From Siderastrea siderea (taxonomy: Eukaryota; Cnidaria; Anthozoa; Scleractinia; Rhizangiidae): DNA of 64,000 bases. The notes beneath the pieces are model-generated. The model searched no databases and was not told the DNA's origin. It saw nothing but the letters and a program-made list of their open reading frames with translations. Below, one piece after another: positions 52,251 through 62,895 of the stretch; position 1 is the first letter of the stretch, and every line of letters begins with the position of its first letter. The translations under genes and the position numbers were made by a program. The stretch covers positions 48,569,230 to 48,633,229 of the forward strand of contig OZ034968.1 in NCBI GenBank assembly GCA_964030785.1. Reading direction: 5' to 3'.

Positions 52251-53363
52251 CAAAGGGTAGTTTGTAAACATTAATTTCATTTTCAGCTGATGAGGTCTCA
52301 TCAGTGACGTGATAGGCAAATGCTAGAGCCTAAGTTTGTTGCAGATAGCCTATTTCCCTCTGTCTTTCTTCTGTGAGGCCAGGGGGTTCTCTGTGAGATG
52401 TTGGGTGTGGGTGGTGGGTGGTGTGGTCTTACCTTATCAGTGGCACAAACCCATAGAGCTTATAGATAGGAGTACCTCCTCAGGGTTTTGAAGTGTTTGG
52501 GTTGCTTCCCAGCTGCAGGGGTGGGGGGGGGGGGGGTACTGTGTGAGTTTTGCATGGGGGTGAGCTGTTGGGACTCTGAAAAAAATACCCTGTGCCATAG
52601 ACAGCAGCACATACCCCTATGGCATGAAAGTGGGGGAACCTCCCCCAAGCTGTGAAGTGTTTGCGTTCGATCAGGAGCAACTGCGGAATATTTAATTTTG
52701 CTTTGAATGCTGTTTTGTGACTTGAGGTTTGGTAGGACTTTATTTGTTTCTACTTAGCTGTGATACAAATTTGCCAAACAAGCACATCAGAAATTATGCA
52801 CAAGACGGACTCAGGACCGCAATGAATGCAACTCAACTTACTTCGCAAATTTCCATGCATATAAAGCTTGTTTCCACCAAAGTATTGGTTTTTGAAGGAG
52901 AAATTTTGATTTCCAACCATTAAATTTGAATGCGAGACAAATGTTTACTGGGACTGGGAAGCGAGTAGGTTTCCTTTAAAGACTGAAATGAATTGAAATC
53001 GTACTGTTTGATGGCAAAGCAAACAAAATTTATTCAGCCTAAGACCCAAAACAAACGTGAGCTACAAATAGCTTTTTACTGTGGGAATTTGTTACCAGCG
53101 CACATGCCCCTTTAGAAATGTAAACAAATAGGCACACTTTGGTCGCTTTGCAAAGCAGAAGGACAAAAATTATTATAGCCAACTTGTCTACAAAGCAAGC
53201 AACTTCATTCCACAGGGGAAATAAATATGGTAATCAAACTATTTTAACCGTGTGCTGGACAGAAAGCCAACAAATTAAACAAAGTAACGCGAGTTGCATG
53301 TCATGCAAATCACACAGAACGTCAAAAAAACCCTGTCAAAAGCTGACCGTTTATAAGCTCTGA
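52251..53363. other. No gene seen (NT5C2 intron)
   Basis: Intronic sequence with GT/GGTGG and poly-G low-complexity tracts at 52400-52540. Confidence 0.5.
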
Positions 53364-53841
53364 AAGCATGTATTAATATGCTTCCCGGTTAATTCGGAAG
53401 GAAACGGGACAATAACAGTTTGAATCACAACTCGTCTTCCTGCAAGCTCATGGTTGAGAACGCTAGTTACATACAGGGAATCAGTGACATAACACACATC
53501 ACATAACATGTCACATCCTCCCCAAGATGAAACCAAACTACTGGTAAGTAACAATAAAATAAAATAAAATGAAATGAAATAACATAGATGAATAGAAGAA
53601 TACAAATAAATCTTGCACACAAATAAATGTTCAGATATAAGTGTTCAGTGTCCGCAGAAGGATCAAGGCCCAGTTTTCAGGAGTAAAGGCTCCCATGCAT
53701 CAAACAGGTCTTTATTAAGTGACCAAGTGTCCATGTTCAATACACGTGATATTAAACATTCAACAACGACAACAAAGTAATGTTCAGATGCCAACAACAG
53801 GCTCAATGTTCGATGTTCTGTAGGAGAATAGATCCGGGATT

Positions 53842-55148
53842 TCAAGTGACATAGTCCTTGTGATAGCGGGTCCTGGTTGTCTCACCATGGTCTGGCTCAG
53901 ATGCTTCCTTGCGGGACTCAGTGTATGGGGTCTCCTCGATGCCTTTTGATTTCTCCCGGTGTGTTGAGTCATCAGTCTTGTCAGGATCAACTGATGGTTT
54001 TGGTGGCTCCCCGATGGTCAACCCAGGAGGCGGCTCATTTGTCCGTTTCAAATGGACTCTATTCTGCCTGTATGAGGAACCATCTGCTGTCTCCACTTCA
54101 TATGATCTCTCGTCAAGTCTTTCCACAATCACCCCCTTCTTCCTCTCCTTCTGTCCCAGTGTGAATGGCTTCATTCTCACAGTGTCTCCCTCGCTCAGTG
54201 CAGGCAAGTCTTGAGCATTGCTATTGTAGTATCAGGCTTGTCTTTTCTGCACATCTCTCAGCTTCTCTCTCTCATGGCTTGTATTCAAGGTCCTTGGCTC
54301 CAACAGATTGCCAGTTGTGGGCAGTAATGTACTTGTCCTTCTTTTCATGAGCCTCTGGACTGGACGGCTTCCAATGCCTTGTGACGGAATATTGCGCTCA
54401 ACAAGTAACCCAAGTAGAAATCATCGCCGGCTTTGGCAGTCTTACGGAGTAGGCATTGGCAGATTTGACGGCTGCCTCTACCTTGCCATTAGCCTTGCTG
54501 TTGTAGGGAGAGGTAGGTCTGAGTTCAATGTCCCAGACCCTTGTGCACTCCTGGAATTCTGCTGCAATGAATTGAGGGCCATTGTCACTAACGAGTTGAC
54601 AGGGACTGCCATGTCTTGCAAAATGAGCCTTCAGCTTCTTGACTACCACCCCTGCATCTGTGCTGTGCAGTCTATCCAGCTCTCAATAACCACTGTAGTA
54701 ATCCACTGTAACTAGGACTGGTAGTCTTTCTGATTCAGAGTGAAGGGATCAACTGCTACTTTCTCCCATGGCCTCTGTGGTACCTCGTGACGCATGAGTG
54801 TCTCTTTGCCACGGGAAATTTTGAACAGCCCGCAGGGCTCACAAGTTGAGATCCAGTGTCTGAGTTCATGCCAGGCCAGTAGACACTCTCCCTTGCCCTC
54901 CAGAGACAACCTTCTATACCAGTATGAGACGCATGTAAGTCTCTCTTTATCTCGGCCCTAAGTATTTGGGGTACAATGAGTCGCTCTCCTTTGAAGACTA
55001 GCCCATCATAAATGCTGAGTTTGTCTCTCATACTGTGGTAGGGGGTTACTTGGGAGGAGATTGAGTACTTGTAGGGTGTTGTCTCTTTCAGTTTCCAGTT
55101 GAAATTTTTGTAATCTTGCTCATCCCATGGGAAGGAATTGGACTGCAT
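53842..55148 (-). pseudogene. Gypsy integrase, broken
   Basis: Zinc-binding N-terminus (HASHTGIEGCLWRARESVYWP), a catalytic core in a second frame (CQLVSDNGPQFIAAEFQECT with the second Asp; TSPYNSKANGKVEAAVKSA with the Glu) and the C-terminal GPY-like domain (ALSEGDTVRMKPF to VHLKRTNEPPPG). Frame changes and stops separate the parts. It inserts cDNA in active copies; this copy is dead. Integrase ends close to the polypurine tract. Confidence 0.8.
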
Positions 55149-55302
55149 TCACAATTCATTGCAGGTCTCTTGGCCATCAGCAGGTAGGTACGATCTGCTC
55201 ATCATGTCTGCCAGGTGTTGCGTATGACCCCGAGCATACTGAACATCTATGTTGTAGGCTAAGCTTCTGAGCAGTATCCCTTGTAGGCACTTTGGTGCCC
55301 TG

Positions 55303-56574
55303 TTAAGAGGTTTCTTTGTAATGGCTTCGAGTGACCTTGTGGTCTGTTCTGATAACAACATGACAGCCGAAGATGAACTGATGCCATTTCTCCAATGCAA
55401 AAACAATGGCTAACATTTCTTTCTCTATGGTTGCATAGCAGGTCTCAGGATCTGTCAGTGCCCTGCTAGCATGTGCCAGCGGTCCTCCTTCTTGCATAAG
55501 GGCAGCACCAAGCCCCAGGCTGCTGGCATCACACTGTATGAGGAGTTCCTTGTCCGGACTGTAGTAGGCAAGAATTGGAGCTTGGGTGACTAGTTGTTTC
55601 ACTTCAGCAAAAGCTTTGTCTTCAGAATCGCCCCAGCACCACTCGACTCCTTTCTGAGTAAGTCGCCTGAGTGGCTCCATGACTTGTGAAAGCTTTGGGA
55701 GGAATTTTGCCAGATAATTAACCGTTCCATTGAGTCTCTCAATGTCCTCCTTGGTCTTAGGTGTTTCCAGCTTGAGAATAGCTTCCACTTTGTTTGGATC
55801 AGGCTTCAAACCCTGTGCGGTCAGTTGGTGACCCATGAAATCCAGTTGTTGCACTCTTGGGACCACTTTCTCCTTGTTGAGCCAGATGGACTTTTCTTTA
55901 CAGCGCTCCAACAGTGCTGTAAGGTTCTTGTCATGATCTTGAGTGGCTTCATCAAGGGTGTCCCCAACCCCATATATCAAGGTTTCATCAGCTATGCAGG
56001 CTACCCCACAAGTCCTTCAAGTGTTTGAAGAAGTCGTTTCTGGAAGATCTCTGAGCTCACAGAGAGTCCAAAGGGCAGAGGAGCCCACATGTACCTTCCA
56101 AACGGGGTGGAAAGGGCGGTGCCAGTACCCATGACTGAGGTCAACTTTGCTGAAGACTTTTGCCTTTGCGAGGTCTGGAAGAATGTCCTCAAGTATTGGA
56201 AGTTGATAGTGCTCCCACTTTATCGTGAGGTTTAGGGACTGCGGGTCTATAGAGATCCTTAGACTTCCATCCTTTTTGGTTGCGATTGCCATCTGATTTA
56301 CCCAATCTGTGGGTTCATCTACTGGGGTAAGCACTCCTGCACCAACTAGCCTGTCCAGCTCTTGCTTTACTTGATCCCATAGCTCGATGGGTAATCTTTT
56401 TGGTGGATGAAGGATTGGTTCTGCATCAGGCTTCAAGGTCAGTCGCACAGAGCCAGGCAAAGTGCCAATATCTCCACTGAACACATCAGGAAAGCCTTGC
56501 AAGATATCATGTTTGCCTTCAACCACTCCACTGACACTCTCAAACTTATCATAGTTGACTGTGATAAGTTTCAT
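55303..56574 (-). pseudogene. Gypsy reverse transcriptase and RNase H, broken
   Basis: RT entry (GSVRLTLKPDAEPILHPPKR, then LPIELWDQVKQELDRL), fingers/palm (DGSLRISIDPQSLNLTI, KVFSKVDLSHGYWH), LPFGLSVSSEIFQKRL, the catalytic site region reading CIADETLIYG (ADE in place of ADD), thumb (LDFMGHQLTAQGLKPDPNKV), and RNase H (LIQCDASSLGLGAALMQEG, IEKEMLAIVFALEKWH). At least two frame changes lie near 56060 and 55980. The altered catalytic site and frameshifts make it inactive. Confidence 0.85.
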
Positions 56575-56594
56575 GTTCTCAGCTGCCTTGCGAA

Positions 56595-56988
56595 TCAGCA
56601 GGGGAGTTCATATGTCTTGTTTACATCACCTGTCAAATATTCTTCGAACTTGGAGATTGTTGTGTCGACTTTGTCAGGATCTTTACCGGCAGTGTATTGA
56701 AATGCGTTGTAAATTTCCAGAGCACCCTGACCGATAGTACACAGAAAGAGAGCTTTCTGGTATTGAGCATCTTGACTGGCAATTTTTCGAGACCACAGTG
56801 TAGTTGAGCCAGGTTTGTTTCCACAGCTTCCAGTTTTTCGCCGAACAGTCTGCAAGGTTGAGTGGAGGTGGTGGTTTTACTTGCGGCAATGGCAGTCGAT
56901 TCATCTCAGCTTGATGCGAAGCAGGCACAGAAGACGGATTCAAATTGTGCGCAGTAGCTCCAGTTGAGCCTTTGTTGTCGCTCATCAA
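56595..56988 (-). pseudogene. Gypsy gag, truncated
   Basis: The ATG at 56988 opens a frame (MSDNKGSTGATAHNLNPS, PPPPLNLADCSAKNWKLWKQ) that changes to a second frame near 56800 (GQGALEIYNAFQYTAGKD). These are the N-terminal capsid-type segments of a cnidarian Gypsy gag. The C-terminal gag, zinc knuckle and protease are absent; the pol sequence begins at once after 56595, so an internal deletion is likely. Confidence 0.65.
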
Positions 56989-57176
56989 TTAAACAGTAAA
57001 CAAACAGCGTTCCACACTCGCTGCCACCATGTATCAATATGCTTCCTGGTTAATTTGACAGAAAACAGGACAATAACAGTTTGAATCACAGCTCATCTTC
57101 CTTCAAGCACATGGTTGAGAACGCTAGTTACATACGGACAATTAGTGATGTAACACACATCACGCAGCATGTCACA

Positions 57177-58378
57177 AAGTATATTGGATATTCACCAGTA
57201 AAAGTAGGAAAATAAAAGGGTCAACTGCAACTTGCATTTTATTTCTGAAGTAAAGTTGTTGACTTTCCATTAATCTTTGCCTGAATTATGTATGTAATAA
57301 ATTATTTTTCAACAGCGAGTTTAAGTAATACTTGTTTTCGTTCATGCTGCCTTTAAAGAAAAGGGAAATGAAGAGCTTTTATTATTTACTCACACTCAAT
57401 TATAATGTCACGCTATAATTAACTGCTTGTTACTTGGTTTTATGTTGGTTAACCACAAGTTTTTTGGAGGGTGGGAGGCAGGGATGAGGGTTTAGGGTGG
57501 GACTGAACAGAGGTGTAAAACCCTAGGCTGTTGTGATAAATTTCACCATATTGTGAAACAAAACATCATCTGCTCTGTGCACATTGCATGCCCATGTTCT
57601 TTTGTTGAGCCATATTGTAACATCTTTGGTTCATTTGCTGGGACTTGAAAATAATATTCCAGAATCGCTGCATGAGAAGAATGGGTTGCAATTATAATTT
57701 CCTTTTGAGTGGATTAAAAATCTTGAGACTCATTTGTATTCAACAAGCAGTTGTCTCCAACTTGACAGAATGAAGTTTATTAGGTCACAAAATGTGGTAA
57801 ATGAAACTTTTAGATTGAATTTCCATTGAAATTCATTAAGGAATAAGAAACTGAAATCACCGTTGAGTAAATCCTGAATGTGTGTGATTCTGCTTTGGTG
57901 CCATTGTTTGAGATAGATCATACAATAGTTTTATTTAACAGGATATTTTTGTTATTCCAGATAATTTCATTCTGTCTAAATGTAACATTGGAGACTACCT
58001 GTCTGTAGTCCTGCCAGTACTTATATAGAATGAGAGTAAGGTGACATATTGTGTAATTGAAGTAAGTTTAGATCATAATTGCAACTTAGTAAAAAGAAAG
58101 ACTGTCATGTTGTCTTAGAAAATATCCCGGAATACATGACTAATCTTCTAAGAAGCCTTCCTTGAAATAGCTGATTAAGTGGATGACTGGTAGATTCTTA
58201 AGTCTTGCGTATTTATTCTGCATGTGTCAAAAGTGACATCTTAAGTTTGAATTCAAGTGCTTTGTCTTGAATTAAGTTGTTACACGTGGTGCTGAATGAA
58301 TTCTTGATGACTGATCACTGCCCTGTCATTTTACAACAAGCTCTTAATCTTGATTTATATTTTCTAACTCTGTTTCAG
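57177..58378. other. No gene seen (NT5C2 intron)
   Basis: Intron sequence between the Gypsy element and the exon at 58379. Confidence 0.6.
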
Positions 58379-58455
58379 TGTACAAATCCCCAGTTTATGA
58401 AAAGAAAGCCTTTGAGTTAATCTGTGAGAGATTAGCCTCAATTGGCTACCCTCAG
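58379..58455 (+). CDS. NT5C2: NT5C2-like gene, next exon
   Basis: A 77-base exon, acceptor CTGTTTCAG, donor CAG/GTAATT, encoding VYKSPVYEKKAFELICERLA then SIGYPQ once joined to the preceding G. Both boundaries fall where the vertebrate gene has them as far as I know. A 7-kb intron with a LINE end and a Gypsy element precedes it. Confidence 0.92.
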
Positions 58456-59751
58456 GTAATTTGCATATTTTTCTTTTCACTTTTTACTTTTATGTTTTCT
58501 GATAATAAGCTATTGTAATATTGGCCTGAAAAGTCCCTAAACACTCGTATTTATCGATATTATTATTATTAATATTCTTCAAAAAAGTTGTTAAGTAAAC
58601 TTTATTTTTTGTAGTAATGTCATTCTACAAGTGCTGTATTTGGAACTTTTATCTTTTGTTTGGCCTTAATTGTTACTCCAAAAGCTTCTAAGGCTTTAAA
58701 GGAAACAAACCAATAAAAATGTAAATAAGTGCAATAAAAATAAAAATAAAAAACAATAAACAGGTCTAAACCCCCTCACTGGGTTTCTCTTTTTCAAACC
58801 GTAAATTATTTATTAAACTGGTTGTCCCTGTGGACAGTGGTGTGAAGTGAGCAACATGCTTTACCCATTGACGCCCACACCAGCAAAAATCATTTGCCAA
58901 AACCACTTGTAGTTCAGTGACTTTTCATCCAAATGTTCTCAAGCTTGGCAAGGTTGGTATTTCTGACTTGCTTTTTCATGTGATGGACCATTTCTTTGTA
59001 ATTAATTGATTTCCACTATATTTTGGATTTGGTCCCAGGCCCTTCTCATTTGGAATCTTAAGTGACAAATTGCTGTTACGATATGGGATTACATCATAAT
59101 CATCACAAAATTTTAAACCACAGATCAATTCATCATGTGCAATATTTAAACCATAAAAAGCACTTTAAATCAGACATGACTTTTCAAGCCAGCAAGTGTT
59201 TTAATCCTTCTGCAAGAAAATATCCTCTAAAATTCCTGTGACAGAAGTGTATATGTTAAACATATCAGTATTTCTACCAAGTGTTACCATTTTGGTGTAG
59301 TACAATCAGGTAGCAAAGTTTAATTCTCACCTGTTGCAATTTCATTTTGAAGCACAGAATATCTTTACTAAAAGAGGTTAACTGTTTGCAAATTTATACT
59401 TTTGCAAGTAGGGTCACATCCATGGCAAGTGCACTTTCATACTAGAAGTTTACACATTGAAACCCATTGCCTTATTAATTATTACCTTAGTGGACCAACT
59501 TCCAGCTAGAAAGTTTTTAGAGGACTTGCAGAACTAATTAGAAACTGCTTATTGGTACTGAATCGACAGTTGAAATGTGTCTTTTCTCTTATTTGCAAAA
59601 CAAGCAAAAACACTAATTAAAATATCAGCCCTTAAGATATCCCAGGTAGAGCTAGCATATCATTTAATGCACTTTATTTAACACAGGAAAATGCAGTCAA
59701 AATCTGATCTAAAAATGTTAATATCATGAGTATGCTTTTTGTCTGTGCCAG
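58456..59751. other. No gene seen (NT5C2 intron)
   Basis: Intron of 1.3 kb, AT-rich, without recognised elements. Confidence 0.6.
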
Positions 59752-59792
59752 GATGTCCTCAAATTTGAATACAATGAAGCTTTTCCCGTCAG
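59752..59792 (+). CDS. NT5C2: NT5C2-like gene, fourth visible exon
   Basis: A 41-base exon, acceptor GTGCCAG, donor CAG/GTGAGT, encoding DVLKFEYNEAFPV plus two bases of an Arg codon. It follows SIGYPQ in the family. The next exon is not found before 64000, so the gene continues beyond the window. Confidence 0.9.
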
Positions 59793-59819
59793 GTGAGTTG
59801 CCAACATTGATTGAACTAG

Positions 59820-60072
59820 CCTGCGTAGCAAGCGTTTCCGTAGGGCTTTCCGCCCTTTGGAGGCGCTTTTCGCTTTATGGCTGCGCAAAAATTGGGGCGA
59901 GCGCAACACTGATGGAAGCAGCGGGGAGGGGAAGGGGAGGCGAGATTTCCTTCTCTCCTTTCCCCTCCCCCTCCACGCACTTTTTTGCGCCCGCCCCAAT
60001 TTTCCCGCGGCCAGAAAAGCGAAAAGTACATCGAACGTGCGGAAAGCCTTACCGAAACGCTTGCTACGCAGG
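59820..60072. mobile_element. MITE sharing the CCTGCGTAGCAAGCGTTTCC tip
   Basis: Ends are perfect inverted copies of CCTGCGTAGCAAGCGTTTCC; arms of roughly 85 bases pair imperfectly. The interior (GCGCAAAAATTGGGGCG and complement) is unrelated to the MITE at 31589-31765 although the tip is the same. Confidence 0.88.
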
Positions 60073-60179
60073 CAATGATTGAACCATCATCTTTTGATGT
60101 GCACTTTACATTTGGTAGACATAAATTATATCTCTGTCTACTCCATGGTATCACTAAATACTTAATAAAAAAAGTTCAA

Positions 60180-61942
60180 ATGTGAGGCAGCTGTTTTATT
60201 GAGGGATACGGTCCCCAGCATTCGTTTGAGTCCCCTCTTGGTTAAGGTCACATCGAAGCTGTCAAATGAGACCACGGAAAAACCACGGACGGCATTCAGG
60301 TGATTGAGGATATAGGGAAAGGAGGACGTCCTGCAGGATAAGAACGAAGAGAGATTGTCTGAGGTGAGGCGTTAAGGGGAACCTAATCAAACTGATCACA
60401 AAAGCGGTAAAAAAGAACGCCAATGAGAATAGAGATTTCGCATTGTCCCAGGAGTGACGCGTGAGCCTGGATCCTGGAGACCCGGTCTTGAAGTGATGAA
60501 TAGGACGGTGAAGAAGCGTCAAGAGTTCCAACTGAAGGATGCCCTAAGATGGAAATGGAAACAATATTAGAAGCTGATCTTGAAATCAAAGAGCTGAGGG
60601 GGGCAAGCGACGGGAGTGGTGTTTAAGCCTGTAGTGAAATTAAAGAAACGCTCTTGATGAGATGGAGACAAATGCCAACGACTAATGTGGTCAGCGATGG
60701 TGTTGTGCAGCCTGGAATGTGAACGGCGCTGATTTCGAAGTCCCCGAAAGCAGATAAGAACCAGATATCTCCCAGACAAAGTTGGATCCCAGCAGAGCGA
60801 GAGCGACTAGAGTTGACTGCGAAAACGCTGATATCGTTGTCGCACTGGATGAGAAGATGTTGACCATGAAGAGAAGCACTCCACACGCTCAGAGCCACCA
60901 TGATGGACAGCAACTCCAAGATATTGATGTTGTGTCCGAAACACTGGAGAATTGAGCATGGGAAGGGTGTGTGAAAATATTGACCATTGAAGAACCCTCC
61001 GGCACCGGTGCTGCATGCGTCAGTGGATAGGTAAAGCAGGTTGTTTGTCCATGGCGATGTTTTGATAAGCGAAACACCATTGTAAAATGGCAGAAAGTGA
61101 CACCACCCACGAAGGTCAGCCTTGTTGTCTGCAGACAGAGGGCAAACGTGAGAAGAACGGTGCTCACTCAAAGTGTTGAGAAGGGACGGACGCAGGCAGT
61201 CATGAAAGACATCACGCCCAGCAGGGATTGTAAATCGTGGCGGGAGACCAAGTCGACTGACAAGTGAGCTAAACAACGATGCAAAAACTTCGTGAAGCCG
61301 GTTCGGGGTAACCGAGACAGTCATGTCATCCGTGTTCACCAGGATTCCGAGGAAAACCATGGAAGTATTGGGTGGGGAATCTTTTTCAGGCAAAGATTCC
61401 AAACCCAGAGACACCAAAAGGGCGCTTAAGGCGTGGAAGGCTGCAGAAGATTTCTCCGGAATTTCAGCGCTGCCAAAGTCGTCCATGTAATTAGTACAAG
61501 AACAGCCGAGAACTTGGTACATGTGCATGACGGTGGAAGTGGTACGTTGACACATCATGGCAGACGAGCGAAGCCCGAAAGGAGGAGGAATATCGAAGTA
61601 TAAAAGAAAGCCGTTGTGACGGTAGCCAAGAAGATGGTAATCGTGTGGGTCAATGCGGAGCTGCCGATAGGCGCGGCTAAAATCCATTTTGAATAAATGA
61701 CAGTGGTGACCTTTGAGGAGGACAATCTCCAACAAGGTGTCAATCCCCAGAAGGCGAAGCTTGACAGAGTCTCCAAGGTACGTGGAAGCTGAGATGCCTG
61801 TGTTTACGGAGTGGCCGTGAGGGGTGCTGAGGTCAACGACGACACAAGGTTTGCCTGACTTGCTGTGGGCGACTTGAAGAGGTGAGGTGACTAAGTCGGT
61901 GGACAAAAATATCAGACCTGACTGAGTCGATGACTGAGCCAC
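60180..61942 (-). pseudogene. DIRS-type retroelement RT/RNase H, with start of tyrosine recombinase
   Basis: A 439-residue open frame (61942-60623) carries a DIRS/Ngaro-like RT: FKMDFSRAYRQLRIDPHDYH, PPFGLRSSAMMCQR and CTNYMDDFGSAE (catalytic YMDD intact), followed by RNase H (LLYLSTDACSTGAGGFFNGQ, INILELLSIMVAL, IQCDNDISVFAVNSS). Further left, short frames (60530-60190) resemble the N-terminal domain of the tyrosine recombinase these elements use instead of an integrase, then the copy breaks off. The 5' part and repeats are missing. The RT core is surprisingly intact for a truncated copy. Confidence 0.8.
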
Positions 61943-62640
61943 GTTCAGACCTGAATCTGACCTTAATTGCTAGGTCAAAGCATAAACAGGACCAGAGACA
62001 AGTGTATCAGATATTTTTTAGGCTTAACTGATAGAAGGAGCTATCTTCACATCTCTGTGAGCATAATTGTTGGCCTGAACTCTGGCCTGAATTTAGGCTT
62101 TAACTTAAAATGATGGAAGTGAAATCCAACCGGCTACTCTCAGCCTGATGGGAGCCTTATTAAAACCTTAATTAATTTACATTTGTGAGGTTGCTGCTCA
62201 GCTGGATTAGCGGGAAGCACTTGATGAACACTGAACTTGCAGTTGGCAAGGTTTGTTCTTTTTTTTGTTCAAACATGAAATTTACAGCAAAGAGACTGGC
62301 CTGATGAACGAATGTTTTGAAAAACGGTGTTCAGGGGTAGTCAAAGTGATTTAAGACGTACATTTTACTCACCAGAGTGGAGCATTTCCTGTGCTACGGC
62401 TCTCTACAGAAAAACACGCAAGCCGCTTGTGTACAGAGAAATGGTGCTCAATTTAGCAAAACTTTTCCGAAAAATATTTTCCATTTTCTTTTTCCCCTCG
62501 ATATAAATGAATATTCCTTGCAGATTGCAGATTGTAAGAATTTTTCTTATTTTTCGAACCAGAGCTCCTCTAAACGGTCTAAACGTGACATCAGTGCATG
62601 CTGGAATGCGGCCTCATAGTCCCTTGAGACATGTTGAGAC
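61943..62640. other. No gene seen
   Basis: Sequence between the DIRS fragment and the minisatellite, with no recognised element. Confidence 0.5.
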
Positions 62641-62709
62641 AACATGTTTATTGTTGCAGAAAGCCGTCTCATGTTACAAAAGCGATCTCAACCTTTGTCG
62701 GGTTTCTGT

Positions 62710-62895
62710 AAACCCGGAACAGCGCCGGAACACCCTGGAACTCCCTGGAACACCCCCAGAACACCCCGGAACACCCCGGAACATCCCTGGAACACCCGCG
62801 GAACAGCCCGGAACAACCCCGGAACACCCCTGGAACATCCCATAATACCCTGGAACATCCCATAATGCCCCGGAATACCGTCAATACAGCCAGGA
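62710..62895 (+). repeat. GGAACACCC minisatellite
   Basis: About 17 degenerate units of 9-11 bases, CCGGAACACCCC and CTGGAACATCCC types, with a second-level duplication of TGGAACATCCCATAAT at 62831 and 62851. Confidence 0.85.

Larger units (their letters stand above)
53369..57176 (-). mobile_element. Ty3/Gypsy LTR retrotransposon with 147-bp LTRs
   Basis: LTRs at 53369-53515 (3') and 57030-57176 (5'), both TG...CA (plus-strand TGTAT...GTCACA). The flanks AAGCA (53364-53368) and AAGTA (57177-57181) are a 5-bp duplication with one mismatch. A polypurine tract abuts the 3' LTR (TTGGGGAGGA on the minus strand) and a primer-site-like TGGTGGCAGCGAGTG follows the 5' LTR. Internal length is only 3.5 kb, because gag is shortened and the protease is missing. 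Confidence 0.9.
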
